Shown here: positions 7,828 through 19,800 of the stretch, in pieces
Numbering within the stretch: position 1 is the stretch's first letter
Layout: the number at the start of each line of letters is the position of its first letter
Made by a program: the position numbers and the translations under genes
NCBI GenBank assembly: GCA_024400115.1
Contig: JAKSNF010000005.1
Span: forward strand, 1-64,000
Source of the DNA: Paludibacteraceae bacterium
GTDB taxonomy: Bacteria > Bacteroidota > Bacteroidia > Bacteroidales > Paludibacteraceae
Direction of reading: 5' to 3'
Length of the DNA: 64,000 bases
Notes under the pieces: model-generated
Databases searched by the model: none
Told to the model about the DNA's origin: nothing
What the model saw: the letters and a program-made list of their open reading frames with translations, nothing else

Positions 7828-9213
7828 TTAGAGAATGGCAAGCGCCTCGCCTACGACATAATTACTGCCTCCGATGAAGATGATATCATCGGGGGTGGTG
7901 TTTTTTATGGCGGCAGCGATGGCTTCTGAGACTGAGGGGTAGGGGAGTAGAGGAGTAGAGGAGTAGGGGGGGAGGGGAGTAGGGCATATGGTAGCAAACA
8001 TTTTTGCGAGGTCTTCTGCCGGAATAGCGCGATGGGTCTTGGCTTGGGTGAAATAATAGGTGGCGTTGGTGGGTAACATGCGGAGCATGACGTCCACGTC
8101 TTTGTCGTTGACAAAGCCGAGGATTAAGTGGAGAGTGGAGAGTGTAGAGTGTAGAGTTGCCGTCTGGTTGCGACCTTCGGTCGATAGTGTAGAGTTTAGG
8201 GACTGTAGTTGTTCGCAGACGTAGCGGAAGCCGTGGCTGTTGTGACCGGTGTCGAGAATGAAGTGACGGTTATGAGCGTAGATCGTTTCCCATCGTCCAC
8301 GCAGACCCGTGCTCGTACACACGTGCGCGAATCCTTCTTTTATAGCGCGTGTAGGCACACCTAACTGACGTAGTGCCACATAAGCCGTCTGTTTGTTATG
8401 CTCTTGGTAGATGCCCTGTAGTTCACATTCGGTTATATCGCGTTCCCGACAATGACGAAGGTAACCGCATTGGTCGGCAAACCAGAGGCGGCAGTCGGTT
8501 GTTTCGAGACCGTGTCCCCAAATACCGCACTCTTTGGCTTTGTCTATGAAGACAGGTGCCGTCTCGGGATGTGTCTCGCCAATGACGCAAGGAACGTTCG
8601 GTTTGATGATACCGGCTTTCTCGAAGGCAATCTTAGCAAGAGTGTCGCCTAAGAACTCCTCGTGGTCAAGACCGATATTGGTAATCACGCTCAAACGGGG
8701 GGTGATGATATTAGTGGCATCCAGTCTGCCGCCTAACCCAACCTCAATGACCGCTATATCGACTTGCTGTTTAGCGAAATAATCGAAGGCAAGAGCCATG
8801 GTTGTTTCAAAGAAAGAGGGGTGTATCTCGTCCAAGAAAGCCTTATGTTCCGTCACAAATGCCGCAACTGATTCCTGCGGAATCATTGTGTCATTTGGGG
8901 AGTAGGGGGGTAGGGGAGTAGAGGAGTAGGGGCGAAGTATTCGGATGCGTTCGCGGAAATCGACGAGGTGGGGGGAAGTGTATAGTCCCACTTTATAACC
9001 GGCGGCTTGGAGCGAAGCGGCGATGAGGTGAGAGGTAGAACCCTTGCCGTTGGTACCGGCTATGTGTACGCAAGGAAAAGACTGATAGGGGTGTCCCAAT
9101 CGATCCATGAGGCGCAGGGTGTTCTCCAAATCCGGCTTATAAGCCTGACTGCCGACGAGGTGAAACGCCGGCATCGAGGCATAAAGATATGTGATAGCTT
9201 CGCTGTAAGTCAT
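7828..9213 (-). CDS. folC: Folylpolyglutamate synthase / dihydrofolate synthase
   Basis: 461 residues. Mur-ligase-type ATP site HIAGTNGKGSTSHLIA near residue 50, then TSPHLVDFRERI, ALAFDYFAKQQVDIAVIEVGLGGRLDATN and NIGLDHEEFLG; the C-terminal domain has LDTGHNSHG and LGFVNDKDVD. It adds glutamate to dihydropteroate/folate in the cytoplasm. It is longer than usual because of three in-frame low-complexity inserts coded by short tandem repeats: PYSSTPLPPYS after RERIRIL, LNSTLSTEGRNQTATLHSTLST after CEQLQS, and PTPLPPYSSTPLLPYP before SVSEAI. All three fall at positions where the family has short surface loops. A GGTGAGA tandem array sits just upstream of the start. Confidence 0.95.
   Translation of the reverse strand: MTYSEAITYLYASMPAFHLVGSQAYKPDLENTLRLMDRLGHPYQSFPCVHIAGTNGKGSTSHLIAASLQAAGYKVGLYTSPHLVDFRERIRILRPYSSTPLPPYSPNDTMIPQESVAAFVTEHKAFLDEIHPSFFETTMALAFDYFAKQQVDIAVIEVGLGGRLDATNIITPRLSVITNIGLDHEEFLGDTLAKIAFEKAGIIKPNVPCVIGETHPETAPVFIDKAKECGIWGHGLETTDCRLWFADQCGYLRHCRERDITECELQGIYQEHNKQTAYVALRQLGVPTRAIKEGFAHVCTSTGLRGRWETIYAHNRHFILDTGHNSHGFRYVCEQLQSLNSTLSTEGRNQTATLHSTLSTLHLILGFVNDKDVDVMLRMLPTNATYYFTQAKTHRAIPAEDLAKMFATICPTPLPPYSSTPLLPYPSVSEAIAAAIKNTTPDDIIFIGGSNYVVGEALAIL
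7934..7984. repeat. In-frame GTAGGGGA-type tandem repeat in folC
   Basis: Units of GTAGAGGA / GTAGGGGA with about eight-base period. Read on the minus strand it codes PTPLPPYSSTPLLPYP in the third folC insert. Confidence 0.85.
8128..8201. repeat. Composite repeat in folC: AGAGTGT units around a GC hairpin module
   Basis: Seven-base units (AGTGTAG, AGAGTGG) flank a 28-base module at 8159-8186 whose core GCGACCTTCGGTCG contains a perfect hairpin. The same module, with one base changed, is in hisS at 45619-45646 with the same kind of flanks. It codes LSTEGRNQTATLHSTLST. Confidence 0.9.
8897..8932. repeat. In-frame GTAGGGGA-type tandem repeat in folC
   Basis: Tandem GTAGGGG/GTAGAGGA units coding the PYSSTPLPPYSPN insert (minus strand). 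Confidence 0.85.
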
Positions 9214-9216
9214 ATT

Positions 9217-9282
9217 GGTGAGAGGTGAGAGGTGAGAGGTGAGAGGTGAGAGGACGGCGCAAGCGCCTACAGGGTAGAGGGG
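9217..9282. repeat. GGTGAGA array with hairpin upstream of folC
   Basis: Five tandem copies of GGTGAGA (9217-9253), then the palindrome GGCGCAAGCGCC and GGGTAGAGG. It starts four bases before the folC start codon (minus strand), so it lies in the folC leader. Confidence 0.85.
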
Positions 9283-9410
9283 TGTTTATGGTCTTTTACG
9301 TGGTGACATGGCACTATTTTGGTGAGCACCGCTATTCCCGATTGTGAAACAGAGGCTCGTTCCTATCAGTAAATCTACCTCTTTAGTTTTGGGTTGAAAA
9401 TATACGTTTC

Positions 9411-10829
9411 TCATTTTACTCGTTGTCCAAAAAGATTTAACATATAGCCATTGCACTCGATTATCAATTGACCATCCCTTATGATTTTGTGCGCCCGAAG
9501 GGCTATTGTGGATTGTGGATTATCGGTGGTTACAGAAGGAGACGTTATCACCATACGCGGAGCGAAAGTGAGCAAGGGAGCTTGCCCTCCTTGTGGAGGA
9601 TTGACCTTAAAGAACGCACGCAAACTATACATTTCACTATTATCTCCGTCTGCAGGCCAAACTAACTCATCGTTTGGATAAAGAAAGAGATAGTTCTTAT
9701 TACCCGATTCTAAGTGAGTGCGGTCAAGCAAACCACAGAACTGTACCAAATCGCTTTCAACACCTGCAACGCACTCTTCGTTGGTTGATACTTGGATGAC
9801 GCGGTCGTAGAAATGCATATTATTCACCGCTTGCGTAGGGGTAATAAGATAGGGTACGCCTGCTTTGATCGAGGTTTTCTCCACGAGATTAACAGCAAAT
9901 GTTTGCGCTTCAACATCGATTGAACCGGTTTCGTTTGTGTTGAGTTGCAGTAGTTGATAGCCCTTGCCAAAGATGGCTTCCATTTCTTCCGTTGCTATAT
10001 CAAACGGCAGGGTCAGCGTGTTACTCATGCCGGGTGTTAGGGTGCGCTCTACGTGTACATTGATGGGCAGCCCCGTGCCTTGTTGGGGCTTATATTTCGT
10101 TAACTCTGTGGAGTTGTTATTTCTATCGGAAACATTCACCCACGCTTGCGTATCATACACTAAGCGGACACTCATTTTTAGTTTACGATTAGCATTTCCC
10201 TCTAACTCAAATTCCGGATTTGTTGCAGTCATTTTATAGGCTTCGGCCGATTTGTCATAATCCCCGCTCGAAGTCGATGCCCAATAATAACCGGCAGTGT
10301 TTGCTTCGGATATATCTGTTGCTTCTATACTTATCTGTCCCGCTGCGGGCAAGAAGAGGAAATGTTCCTTGTCTTCTGCCATTACTTTTAGTCCCGGCTG
10401 TCCTTCAAGGGTTGTCCATTCATGACCATGGTGCTCCAATAGGTATGTCCACTCGTCTCTTGTCAGCGTTCGCCATAGACCGGGGGTATTGCCGCCGTTG
10501 CTAATGGCATTATACACGCCCCAATCGAAATTGGTATAAAGAGAGGTGCCGCCAATCGAGGCGAAGTGGATTCCTTTCCCTACGCTAATCGTATCGGGGT
10601 CACCATATCCGGAGGTGCCCCAACCGAAATACGATCCCTTGTCATATTGGTGTTCCGCGAACGACCATGTGTTGCCTTCGTGAAGGAGGTTGCCTTGTGA
10701 GAAATAGACTTGTTTGGTGGCTGAGATAGAGAATAGTCCTTCTATTGCTCCCGTTGGCGTATTAGCCAGAGCCACCACCGATAGGGGGAGAAGTAATAGG
10801 ATTAAACCCTTATTGAATTTCCGCTCCAT
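9411..10829 (-). CDS. Secreted FISUMP-like protein with sorting tail
   Basis: The ATG at 10829 (MERKFNKGLILLLLPLSVVA) gives a proper signal peptide. A longer frame upstream would lie inside the giant gene, which this start already overlaps by 20 bases. 472 residues: FSISATKQVYFSQGNL, YFGWGTSG, WRTLTRDEWTYLLEH, LFLPAAGQI and YYWASTSSG are the recurrent strands of FISUMP-type modules. A second beta module (MSNTLTLPFDI, AGVPYLITP, YLFLYPNDELVWPADG, RAFFKV) is shared with the 465-residue protein at 4655-6052. The tail is KIIRDGQLIIECNGYMLNLF. It probably acts at the cell surface together with the giant protein. Confidence 0.7.
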   Translation of the reverse strand: MERKFNKGLILLLLPLSVVALANTPTGAIEGLFSISATKQVYFSQGNLLHEGNTWSFAEHQYDKGSYFGWGTSGYGDPDTISVGKGIHFASIGGTSLYTNFDWGVYNAISNGGNTPGLWRTLTRDEWTYLLEHHGHEWTTLEGQPGLKVMAEDKEHFLFLPAAGQISIEATDISEANTAGYYWASTSSGDYDKSAEAYKMTATNPEFELEGNANRKLKMSVRLVYDTQAWVNVSDRNNNSTELTKYKPQQGTGLPINVHVERTLTPGMSNTLTLPFDIATEEMEAIFGKGYQLLQLNTNETGSIDVEAQTFAVNLVEKTSIKAGVPYLITPTQAVNNMHFYDRVIQVSTNEECVAGVESDLVQFCGLLDRTHLESGNKNYLFLYPNDELVWPADGDNSEMYSLRAFFKVNPPQGGQAPLLTFAPRMVITSPSVTTDNPQSTIALRAHKIIRDGQLIIECNGYMLNLFGQRVK

Positions 10830-13800
10830 ATGCATTAAATGTTTTGCCGTTGTGGTTGATATATAAGATACCATTTTTGATGAATTTAGTATTATGACTT
10901 TCGATTCCTGATTTTTGACCATCAACTGAATCTAAAGCGGAGTCGTCTCCCATCTGTATGATGTACGGTTCAGCTATCGTGCCAATCATAGCGTCCTCGA
11001 CGTAGGTGAGGGTGTTTGGTGATTGGTGGATGGTGGATGGTGAATTATCAGTTGCGACCTTAATGGTTAACAGTTCGGTCTTATCACCCGGGATAGTGAG
11101 GAACCATAAACCTTCTTCCGCAAAGGCAGAAGCACGACACTCGTCACCGGCAAAGATTCCCACTTCGGCATTCGTCACCACTTGGTCGCCGTCTAAAACG
11201 ACCGCTGTTACCGTCATGTTACCCGGATACTTACCCGGATCAACGGGAGTGAATTGAGAGTTGAATCGCTTCGCTGAATGATTGCCAGTTGGGCTAATGG
11301 ATGAATTGATGATTGGAGCAGCATTGCGAGCAATAGACGGGTAATAAAGGGTCATGTCCTCCGTTCCCGTGTTGCAATAGAGATAAGCATTACCCGGGCT
11401 GAGGAACTGTAGCGGTCCTACCCATTGGAAACCATCCCACGTAGCAAAGTCCGTTTGCGCTTTGATGACATCACCCTTGGTTGGATTGATACCAGCCAAA
11501 GCGGTATTGATATCCAAACTCATCTGCGGCAAATAACCAATCCAACTCCAACTGTTATTCCCCTTCAATGGGATACCATAGTAAACAGGATTGATGATAT
11601 TACCTGTAACCGTCTTGGTGTAAGGTTTGCTCACATTCAGTTTATATCCCTTGAAGCAGTCAATCACTTTGAGCGAACCCTGTAACGAATCGCGGATGGC
11701 GGAGAGTTGCGCAAACTCTGTAAAGGACTTGATGATAGTAATATCACCTATCATATCCTTTAATACCGAATTGATATTGACTTCGTCGGGTAGTACGTTG
11801 AAGCTAATCCAGTTCCAACCTTTTTGTAATTGGAGTGTCTGCTCCGATATATGACCGGCTTTGAGATGAATCGGATCCTCCATACTACCAATCAACTTGC
11901 CGCCCATGAAATTGAGGGTGTTTGGTGTTTGGTGATTGGTGGATGGTAGTGTTATTTGGATGTTCGAGTATATCAATCCCGTACTGGCATCCCAATACTT
12001 AAACGTGACGGGCTTGGAAAGACTGAGACCGTAATTGATACTATCTTTTTCCGCTTGAGTCAGGTTAGCATAGATATTCATCATAATATAATGTCGTCCG
12101 TATGAGCTATACAAGCGTGGCGAACCTAATCCAGCTAACTCGTTCCCGATAAACGCAGCCACAAGATCTTCGCTATCGTCCGCAACAGCGTTGTTAATCA
12201 TCGCTGTCGCAATGATATTCATTGAGTATTCGTAGTCGGCAGGGCGAATCGTCCAGTTAGGTTTCTCGCCGTTGACACGAATGGTTAGTTGCAGCGGATC
12301 CCTCACGGTCTCATTGCCTACCAAATAAATGGTTTGTTCATAATTACCTATCGCCAGCGAGGCTTGAATAGTGGCGGTCAGTTCTTTCTTTTGAAGCGGT
12401 TGTAAAATACCACTGGTCTCACTGAAGACGAGCCAAGCAGGCGCATTCAAGATATACCAGTTCTCAACCTTACCACTGTTGTTAGCAATGGAGATAGTGA
12501 CGGTGGTATCCTTTAGAGCGGTCTTTGTCACTTTCATCATTTCTTCACCCCACAGCAGTTGGTTGCGATTGACATACGTTGTCCAATGGATCGGGGTGGA
12601 ATAGTTCCCGTGTTCATCAACTAGATCCGTTACCTCAAACTCAAGCGTGCAGCCCTCGATACGTGCAGCGGGTTCGGTGATGTTTATCACGAGGCGTTGT
12701 GCAGACGGTGTGTAGGTGTGCTTAACTTCCTCAACGGGACGTTGCTTGGTTAGAGCGGGCGAAGTAGTGGAGGTGGGTAGAGGAGTAGAGGAGTAGAGGA
12801 GTAAAGAGTGTTGGCTTACACGGTCTTCAAGGGAGAGGAGTTTGATGGGTTGCAATGCTTCATCCACCGTATCTTTTTCCATCGGGTAGTAAGCCACTAA
12901 ACCTGCCTCGTCGCCCTTGAGTTCGTTGCGGCGATTGAGAGTGATGTTTTGGGGCATTATATACGCATTCCACAGGCGCACCTCGTCCAATCCTACTTCG
13001 GTCTCGGACTCTTCGGATGAGAAGATGATAGAGCTTGAAGCAAAGGCAGGCATCTCTTCTATACCAGTGACATCCAGTATCTGCCCGTCAATCATAAAGA
13101 TAGGTAGGGTGTTGTGTCGATAGTTGATTGCCAAATGGTGCCAAGCGCCATTGACTACACGTCCGGGAGCCGTGACGACTTTTGTCTCGTTATTAATCGT
13201 GAGGAGCATACAGTTAACGCTAAATCCGATACTGAGGGACGAGTCGCTTAGGGTCATGAGTGTTCCATCTTGTGTCATACGGAACCAGCACTCGAACACA
13301 AAGTCCTCTTTGGCAGGGATAGAACACTCGCTAAGATCCATCTTCACGGTCTGTGAGGCAGGAATAGCGAGAGCTATATTGTTGTTGTTATAGTACCACG
13401 AGTTTATGGGCAGTTTTAGGTTCCTGCCACGAACAATATCGCGTGCCTCAAACCCTTCGCCCTCGTCCATAGGCCAATAGGAGAGTAATCCATCGGTATA
13501 GGAGTCTTTGCGTTTCTTACGCTCGCTAAGCGATGTGCTCCAATCTCTATCAATCGTCCAGATAGCCAAGTCATGCATCTTACATTGGTTAAAACCACCA
13601 ACGAGCAGATTAGACCGTATATCATATTTGGGTACGCGGATGTGGTCAAAGAGGCAGACTTCATAACTATCGTATGCGCAATGGGCGGTCAGTGTACTCC
13701 AACCATCGTTGTCTAAGTCTGCTTCATATTGGATGGAGATAAAGCACCAAGTGTTTTGAGGGATGGTGTCTTGTGAGCGTTGCTGATAATTGCCGAGTTC

Positions 13801-16800
13801 AACCCCAAGTCGTCCTTTCGTGACAGCCAAAATAAATCCTAACCCTGTTTCGCTTGCGTGCGCTAAGATTATTCCGTCGTTCTGATAATTATACCAGAAC
13901 TCGAAGGTGAGGTTTGTGTTATTGAAGTTATACTCTGCTTCGCTTCTTGCGCAAGCTTCATCTATCTGAAGCGCTACAGCATGGCCGTCCACATCGTGTG
14001 CATTGAGGACACCTTTGACGGAGATGTTCTTATCGCGAATGCGTCCCATCTGAACGGGTTTATTGAAATCGACATAGATTTGGTTATCCGATGTGTAGAT
14101 GCCATTAATCGGGCTTGGCAGTCCGAGTGCCACAGGGCGCAACATGTCTTTAACAACCGACACAATGTCGCTTTCGTTTGGTATCTCCTCATTTCCGAAG
14201 GTACAAGCCGTTACGGCACGGAACTCGTACTCGCCATCAGGGAATTGGGTATCCGTCATCTCCAAGGTGTAGTAGATAGCCGGTCCGTCAATAAGGGTCT
14301 TTTGTCCACCTACGGTATCGGCTGGATTAGCGCAGAACTCACGAATCAGATGCCAATCGTTCTCTGATGTTTGTCGATACTGCAAGCGGATAGACTTGAA
14401 GTTACGGAAGTTACGGTCATAGTTATCTATGGTAACTGCGAGTTTATTCCCCGTTGTGGTATTGATGGTGGTGTTATCGATGCGAATATGCACATCCGAA
14501 CAGGTAGGAACGAAATGAGCCGATAACCAAACCGTATCGGCATTTTGGAAGGATGAGCAGTCCGAAGATAAGATAACCGCCAAACTGTCATAATCGAGTA
14601 CACCCAGATCGGTTTGCGTGACAACTAAGGTCTTGACGATGGGTTGAGAGGGATAGAACTTAATCAGTCGTCCTGCGTCGGTTAAGAGTGAGCCATCAAC
14701 GGAGATCTGTGCTCCTAATGGGTTATGGTCTCCGGCAGCATAGAGCTTGAGCCATGTGAAGTAGTTCTTATCCACATCAGCTGTATTGGCTAAGGTAAGC
14801 GTGTATATCGCTTTCCCGCCGATAGGCACATCAGTAATAGTTGTTTGCTCTGCTCGTATCTGCGGCTCTTCCATGCTCACGGTAGCGGTATGTAGTTCAT
14901 GTTCTCCGGGTTCGAAGTACTTGGTGCGTTCCTCGCCTTCATAGGGGCAATAGGTCTGTCCACCACGGGTAGAGAAGATAGGACCAAAACCATCGGCTGC
15001 GGCATAGACATCAACTGACATATATTCGTAGTCATTGATGTTTAATGTGTATTCAACGGTTGAGACTTTAGTCTTCGTGGTGTTTTCCTCGTAATTATGG
15101 TTATAACCGGCATAAATCTCATTCTCGAACGATACGCCAACGGTGTTGAAGTGAACTCCTGTGTTTTTCTTAATGGATATTCTACATCCATCTTGTTCAT
15201 GGAAGGAGTCTCCGCTTCCGGTAGTGCGCGAACGAGACGAGCTAACAACGGCGCCTCCACCCAAGGATAGGTTCTCAATCAGCCACCCTCCGGTGTAATA
15301 GTCCAATGCGTTATAGAGAGCAGTATCAATATTGTTTTTCTTGACTTCTTCTTCCAGTTCTTTTCGTTCGTCAGGGTCTAAGGACGGATTGGCGAGTTTA
15401 TCGTGATAATAGCGCACATGAGTGGCTTTTTTACAACTCTCTTCCCACGCTGTCCAATCAACCTTAGAACTGGAGTGATGGACAAACATTTTGCTTCGTT
15501 CATTATTGGCAAGGATGTTCTTCCAACGGTTGACTTGGTTATTGAAATGGCATACCTCATCGGAATATCCCTGCACGCTATCGGGGGTTGTGGAGGGCAA
15601 TATCATGATATAACTGGGTCCTCCCAACGAATCCATAGGAGTAGCTTTTGCTCCCCAGATAGTCTTATCGCTATTATCTGTTCCGTAACCATAATCGCCC
15701 TCTTTGAGGCAGGTGATATAGATAGGTTCTGTGGTGAAGTTAGGATAGTTCGTCGAATAGGAGGCAGGATCTACATATTGGAGTAGGGCATTGCGCTCCT
15801 TAATGTAATTAGGAATAACCCAATTCTCTATATCCATTGTGGTATAATTGAATGAGGTTGTAAAAACAGAACCGGTAGCGATGACATCCTTAACGACAAT
15901 CTTATACTTACGCGGGTTGTCCTGGATACGTTCCAAATCTACCTTGCGGGCATTTCCGAATGTCCTATTCGTTCCCGAACCAATAAACACATCGCCGGGT
16001 GTTCCTACGAAGGGATATTCGGACTTAGTAGAGATGGTTTGTGTGGTGGTGCTTTCAATATTACTGGTGTTGGTCCATAAGGAAGAACCGGTATAGATTT
16101 GACCGCTACCGATATTGTTTTCGTTTGTTATTGCCGAGAACTGCATAATGCCAACGCCTGCACCGATGTATTCGGCAAAGCCCAAGCAAAACAGTTCCGT
16201 GTTATCCGTACCTCGGTTCTGCTCATGCGAAGTGGTAATGGTGGTGGACACGCTCTCGCCCGATGACCATGAGGCATAAGACTTGCCTCCGGGTGGGTCA
16301 CGCAGAACAAAGAGTAGTTGGTCGGGGCCATCGGTAACGAAATTAGTACCCGAGGTGCGGGCACCGAAGATGAGTCCCTTAAACTTGCCGTTCTCACTCC
16401 ACGAATAGACACGCGAATGGTCGGGCGTTTCGTAGTTGATATTGACATTGTAAGTATAGGGTTCTACTATATTCGGTTCAGCAACCATAAAGGAGTATGC
16501 CGCTTGTCCTACAGAGTCAAGTAGGACTTGGTTCTGCGCCAAAGAGATAATCTGACCTGCCACCACTAACGAACTGTCTCCCTTTTCGTCCACTGAATAA
16601 CCATCTTCACCGGCTACCTCTTTGTCTCCTAACTCGTTCTCAATAGTGACAATGGCGTTCCTCAAGGGTTGATAATATGCGATGGGTTCGTTGCCATCGT
16701 AATTGACATAGGTCTCAAACGCGTTGATCGTCCATGCGTAGGTTTTGTTTTGTATAAAACACGGCACATCTAAGGTATAGACCGGCTCTTGTGCTTCAAT

Positions 16801-19800
16801 AGTGTATAATGGGATAGTATCCACTTGACCCGAAGGCAGCGTTATATAATAAGTCTGTTCGCCAAAGGCTCCGTGTCGGTTGTTGGTTTGGGTGAGGGTT
16901 AATTGCGGTTGCGCCAAATAGATGGCATCTAACTTTTGTAAGTAAGTGACCGTCTTATAGTTCACCGAATCGGAGTATAAGGTATCCGTCTTCGTTTCGC
17001 GTATGTTGCACGAACCCAAGTTAAGATTCTCCATCTGCCCTAAATCAAACTGAATAGCGGGGTTCTTGGTGATTTGAATATCCGATATTTCGAAATCGAT
17101 AGGCGGTAATGCCACGGCGAACTCGCCCGTGTTAGCGTCCGTCACAATAGTAACCGAGTGGGCGTCTCCACCGTTTTTCTTCTTGGTGGTGGCTTGACTA
17201 TGACACAGGAGTGAATCAGGACATTCAAAGAGGCGACTGTCCGTCTCACTGAGATTGAGGTTATAAATGTCTTCGGGCGGTGTGATGGTGATACGTGCCT
17301 GACCTATGTTAGCAACGCCTACGCCACAGCCGTGGGCTTTCTTCGCCTCATCTTCGCCACCGGCAACGCGTCCTACGACTAAGACCGTTGTGTTATCATA
17401 GAAAGCCAAGTTATTACGCGGAGCGTCAAAGAGTTGCTTAAGCCCAACACCATTGGGGTCTGCCGGATAAGAGCCGTTATTAACGAACGTATGACCCTCT
17501 TTCTTGATGGTTATTTGGTGCTGCCCGATAGGCACTTGGATAGCATAATTACCTTCCTCGTCGGACTCAATGATATTGCCATCGCGTGTGCATAGTTGCC
17601 CATCCACACTGAACTGGCAGCCCTTAACCGGATAGTCGGTGTTCACATACGTGACCTTACCGGTAACGGTGAAGGAAGACTGATCGGTGAAATCAATAGA
17701 GTTATGCGTAGCGGCATCCTGATTGAAGAAGAGAGGACGAGACGAGGGTGAGAACTCATGTACCCCTAAGATAGGAGTAACATTATATAACGAACCACCC
17801 ACGGTATAAGGTACATTATTGATAAGATAATTACCATTCTTATCGGTATAAGCCTTGAGTGCTAATTGCTCGGGCGAGGGTACATGGTCTTGGTCAGGTA
17901 CGATACCGTGCATCTGTAAATGGTGCTCATTAAAAGTAGTTCCTCTGCGCGATATGTCAAAGAGTTCACCCTCTACCTCATCGTCGCACCGATAATAGCC
18001 CGTCAGTCCTTGTTCCGAGCCATTGAGGTAGGTGTTCATGGTGCGCTGTATCTGCGCCTGCGAGCGGCAAATATTCCAAACGCGAATCTCGTCTATGAAC
18101 CCATCGAACCCGTCACCCCCAAAGGTAAAGCCGTCAGCAAAAGGTCTGGTTGTGATAGCTGATTGGGAAACGACTTGTCCATCTTCATACACGGTCAGGG
18201 AGTCCTTATCATAGGTATAAGCTATATGTTTGAAGGGACCCTGTTCGGCTTGGAAGAACTCAATCGTTCCACACTCATTAACCATCTGTTCCCACAAGGG
18301 TTTAGGAATAGTGAGAGAAGCGTTATTAAGAGTACTAAAACGCAAAGAGCGGCTTCTGCGGGCATTCTCGCCCACAACGCTCACGGCTACATTAGGCACG
18401 CCTTGGTTGCCGCTATAGGTTATTTGTCCACTGACGACACCATACGGTTGCGCAAAACCAACAGAGGACGTACGTGCTGCCTCTTTCACTTGGTCTTCAC
18501 AGGCAGAGTAACCTATAATGCGATACTCGTAATACGCGCCCGGAACACACGTGACATCCTCAAAAGCATAATCAAGCACTCCGTTCTTGAAATCAATAGT
18601 GCCTAAGATAACCGGTTCATCTTTCGTGTTGAGCTCCTTTCGGGAGACTTGGAAATACTTGAAGTTATATTGTTCGGCATCAATCTTCCAGCGCAACTGG
18701 ACACGGTCATTATAAAAGCCCTTGCTGACACTATAAGAAGCAATAACACCCCTCATATCATTAGGAATAACCAAGGTCACTTTCTTTTCCTCTCCCAGCA
18801 CTTTCGTTCCCTCTACGATCTTGACCGTAAAGGTGATGGGTTCACAAGTGGCTAAGGCATCATCGATAACGAGGCTATCGCTGATGATGGCATCAGTCAT
18901 CTCTAAGGTGCGGGTCATCGAAGCAAAATGTATTTGCAGTTGCATCTTCGATGTACAAACACCGCTTTTGAATTTCCATTTTAAGACAGGTTGATAATGG
19001 TCGTTGATGCTATAATCTAAAGCCGATAAACAGACATAGTTGGTATTCACGGTAGCCTGTCGCACGGCATCAAAAATAGCATCATTAGGAGAAGCGTTGT
19101 CACGATAGGCGCGGAAATGATACGTAATCGAATCATTGTCACGCTCGTCGAAAGGAATATAGATCTTATACGGGTCAGATTTGGTAGCCACATAATCCAC
19201 CAGCTCTTTTTTCAAGTTCTGCGTGAAATCGGCATCGGTAGCGTACTCGACCCTAATAGGGCTGTTATCGTACATCGAACCGGTACAAGGCGTCGTCTTC
19301 CAACTCACAGCGATGGTGCCGTCATTATTATCTTTGGCATCGAAATGCTCCACTTGTGCAAAAGGAGGAGCGGTAAAAGTCACTTTCTGTGACGCGAGTG
19401 TGCGCGTCCTCGTCGGGCAATTCCTATAATAAGTTTGAGGCATCTCATACATCTTGTCACTATAGCACTCATACGTCAGTGGGGTAGCGTACATCTCCGA
19501 TGCCTTGGGTTTATTCGTTTGTTGCAAAGGATAAGTGTAGTCCGTAGCCGATGTGGCAGTATTAGAACTCGTTGCACAGAAAACCTCTTTTCCGTTATAC
19601 AAAGAACGCAAGCGGAAGGTGCACCCGTTGGGAATAGAGCGCGTATATGCGACTGCCGTCTTATTGTCGTGTGTCGTCCATTCGACATTATTGACGGAGG
19701 GTTGATTGGGCAGCGGCAAGAACTGACGGTCACTATAGTCCACCGTAGAAGCCTTGGTATAAGTGTTCCAATGATTATCGTCCCAATTGGTTCTAATTCT

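Noticed and set aside
9217-9253. GGTGAGA array and similar tracts considered as CRISPR
   Set aside because: Units are seven or eight bases with no unique spacers, and no cas genes are present.
10830-10925. Longer start for the 472-residue secreted protein
   Set aside because: It would place 32 extra residues before the signal peptide and lie further inside the giant gene.
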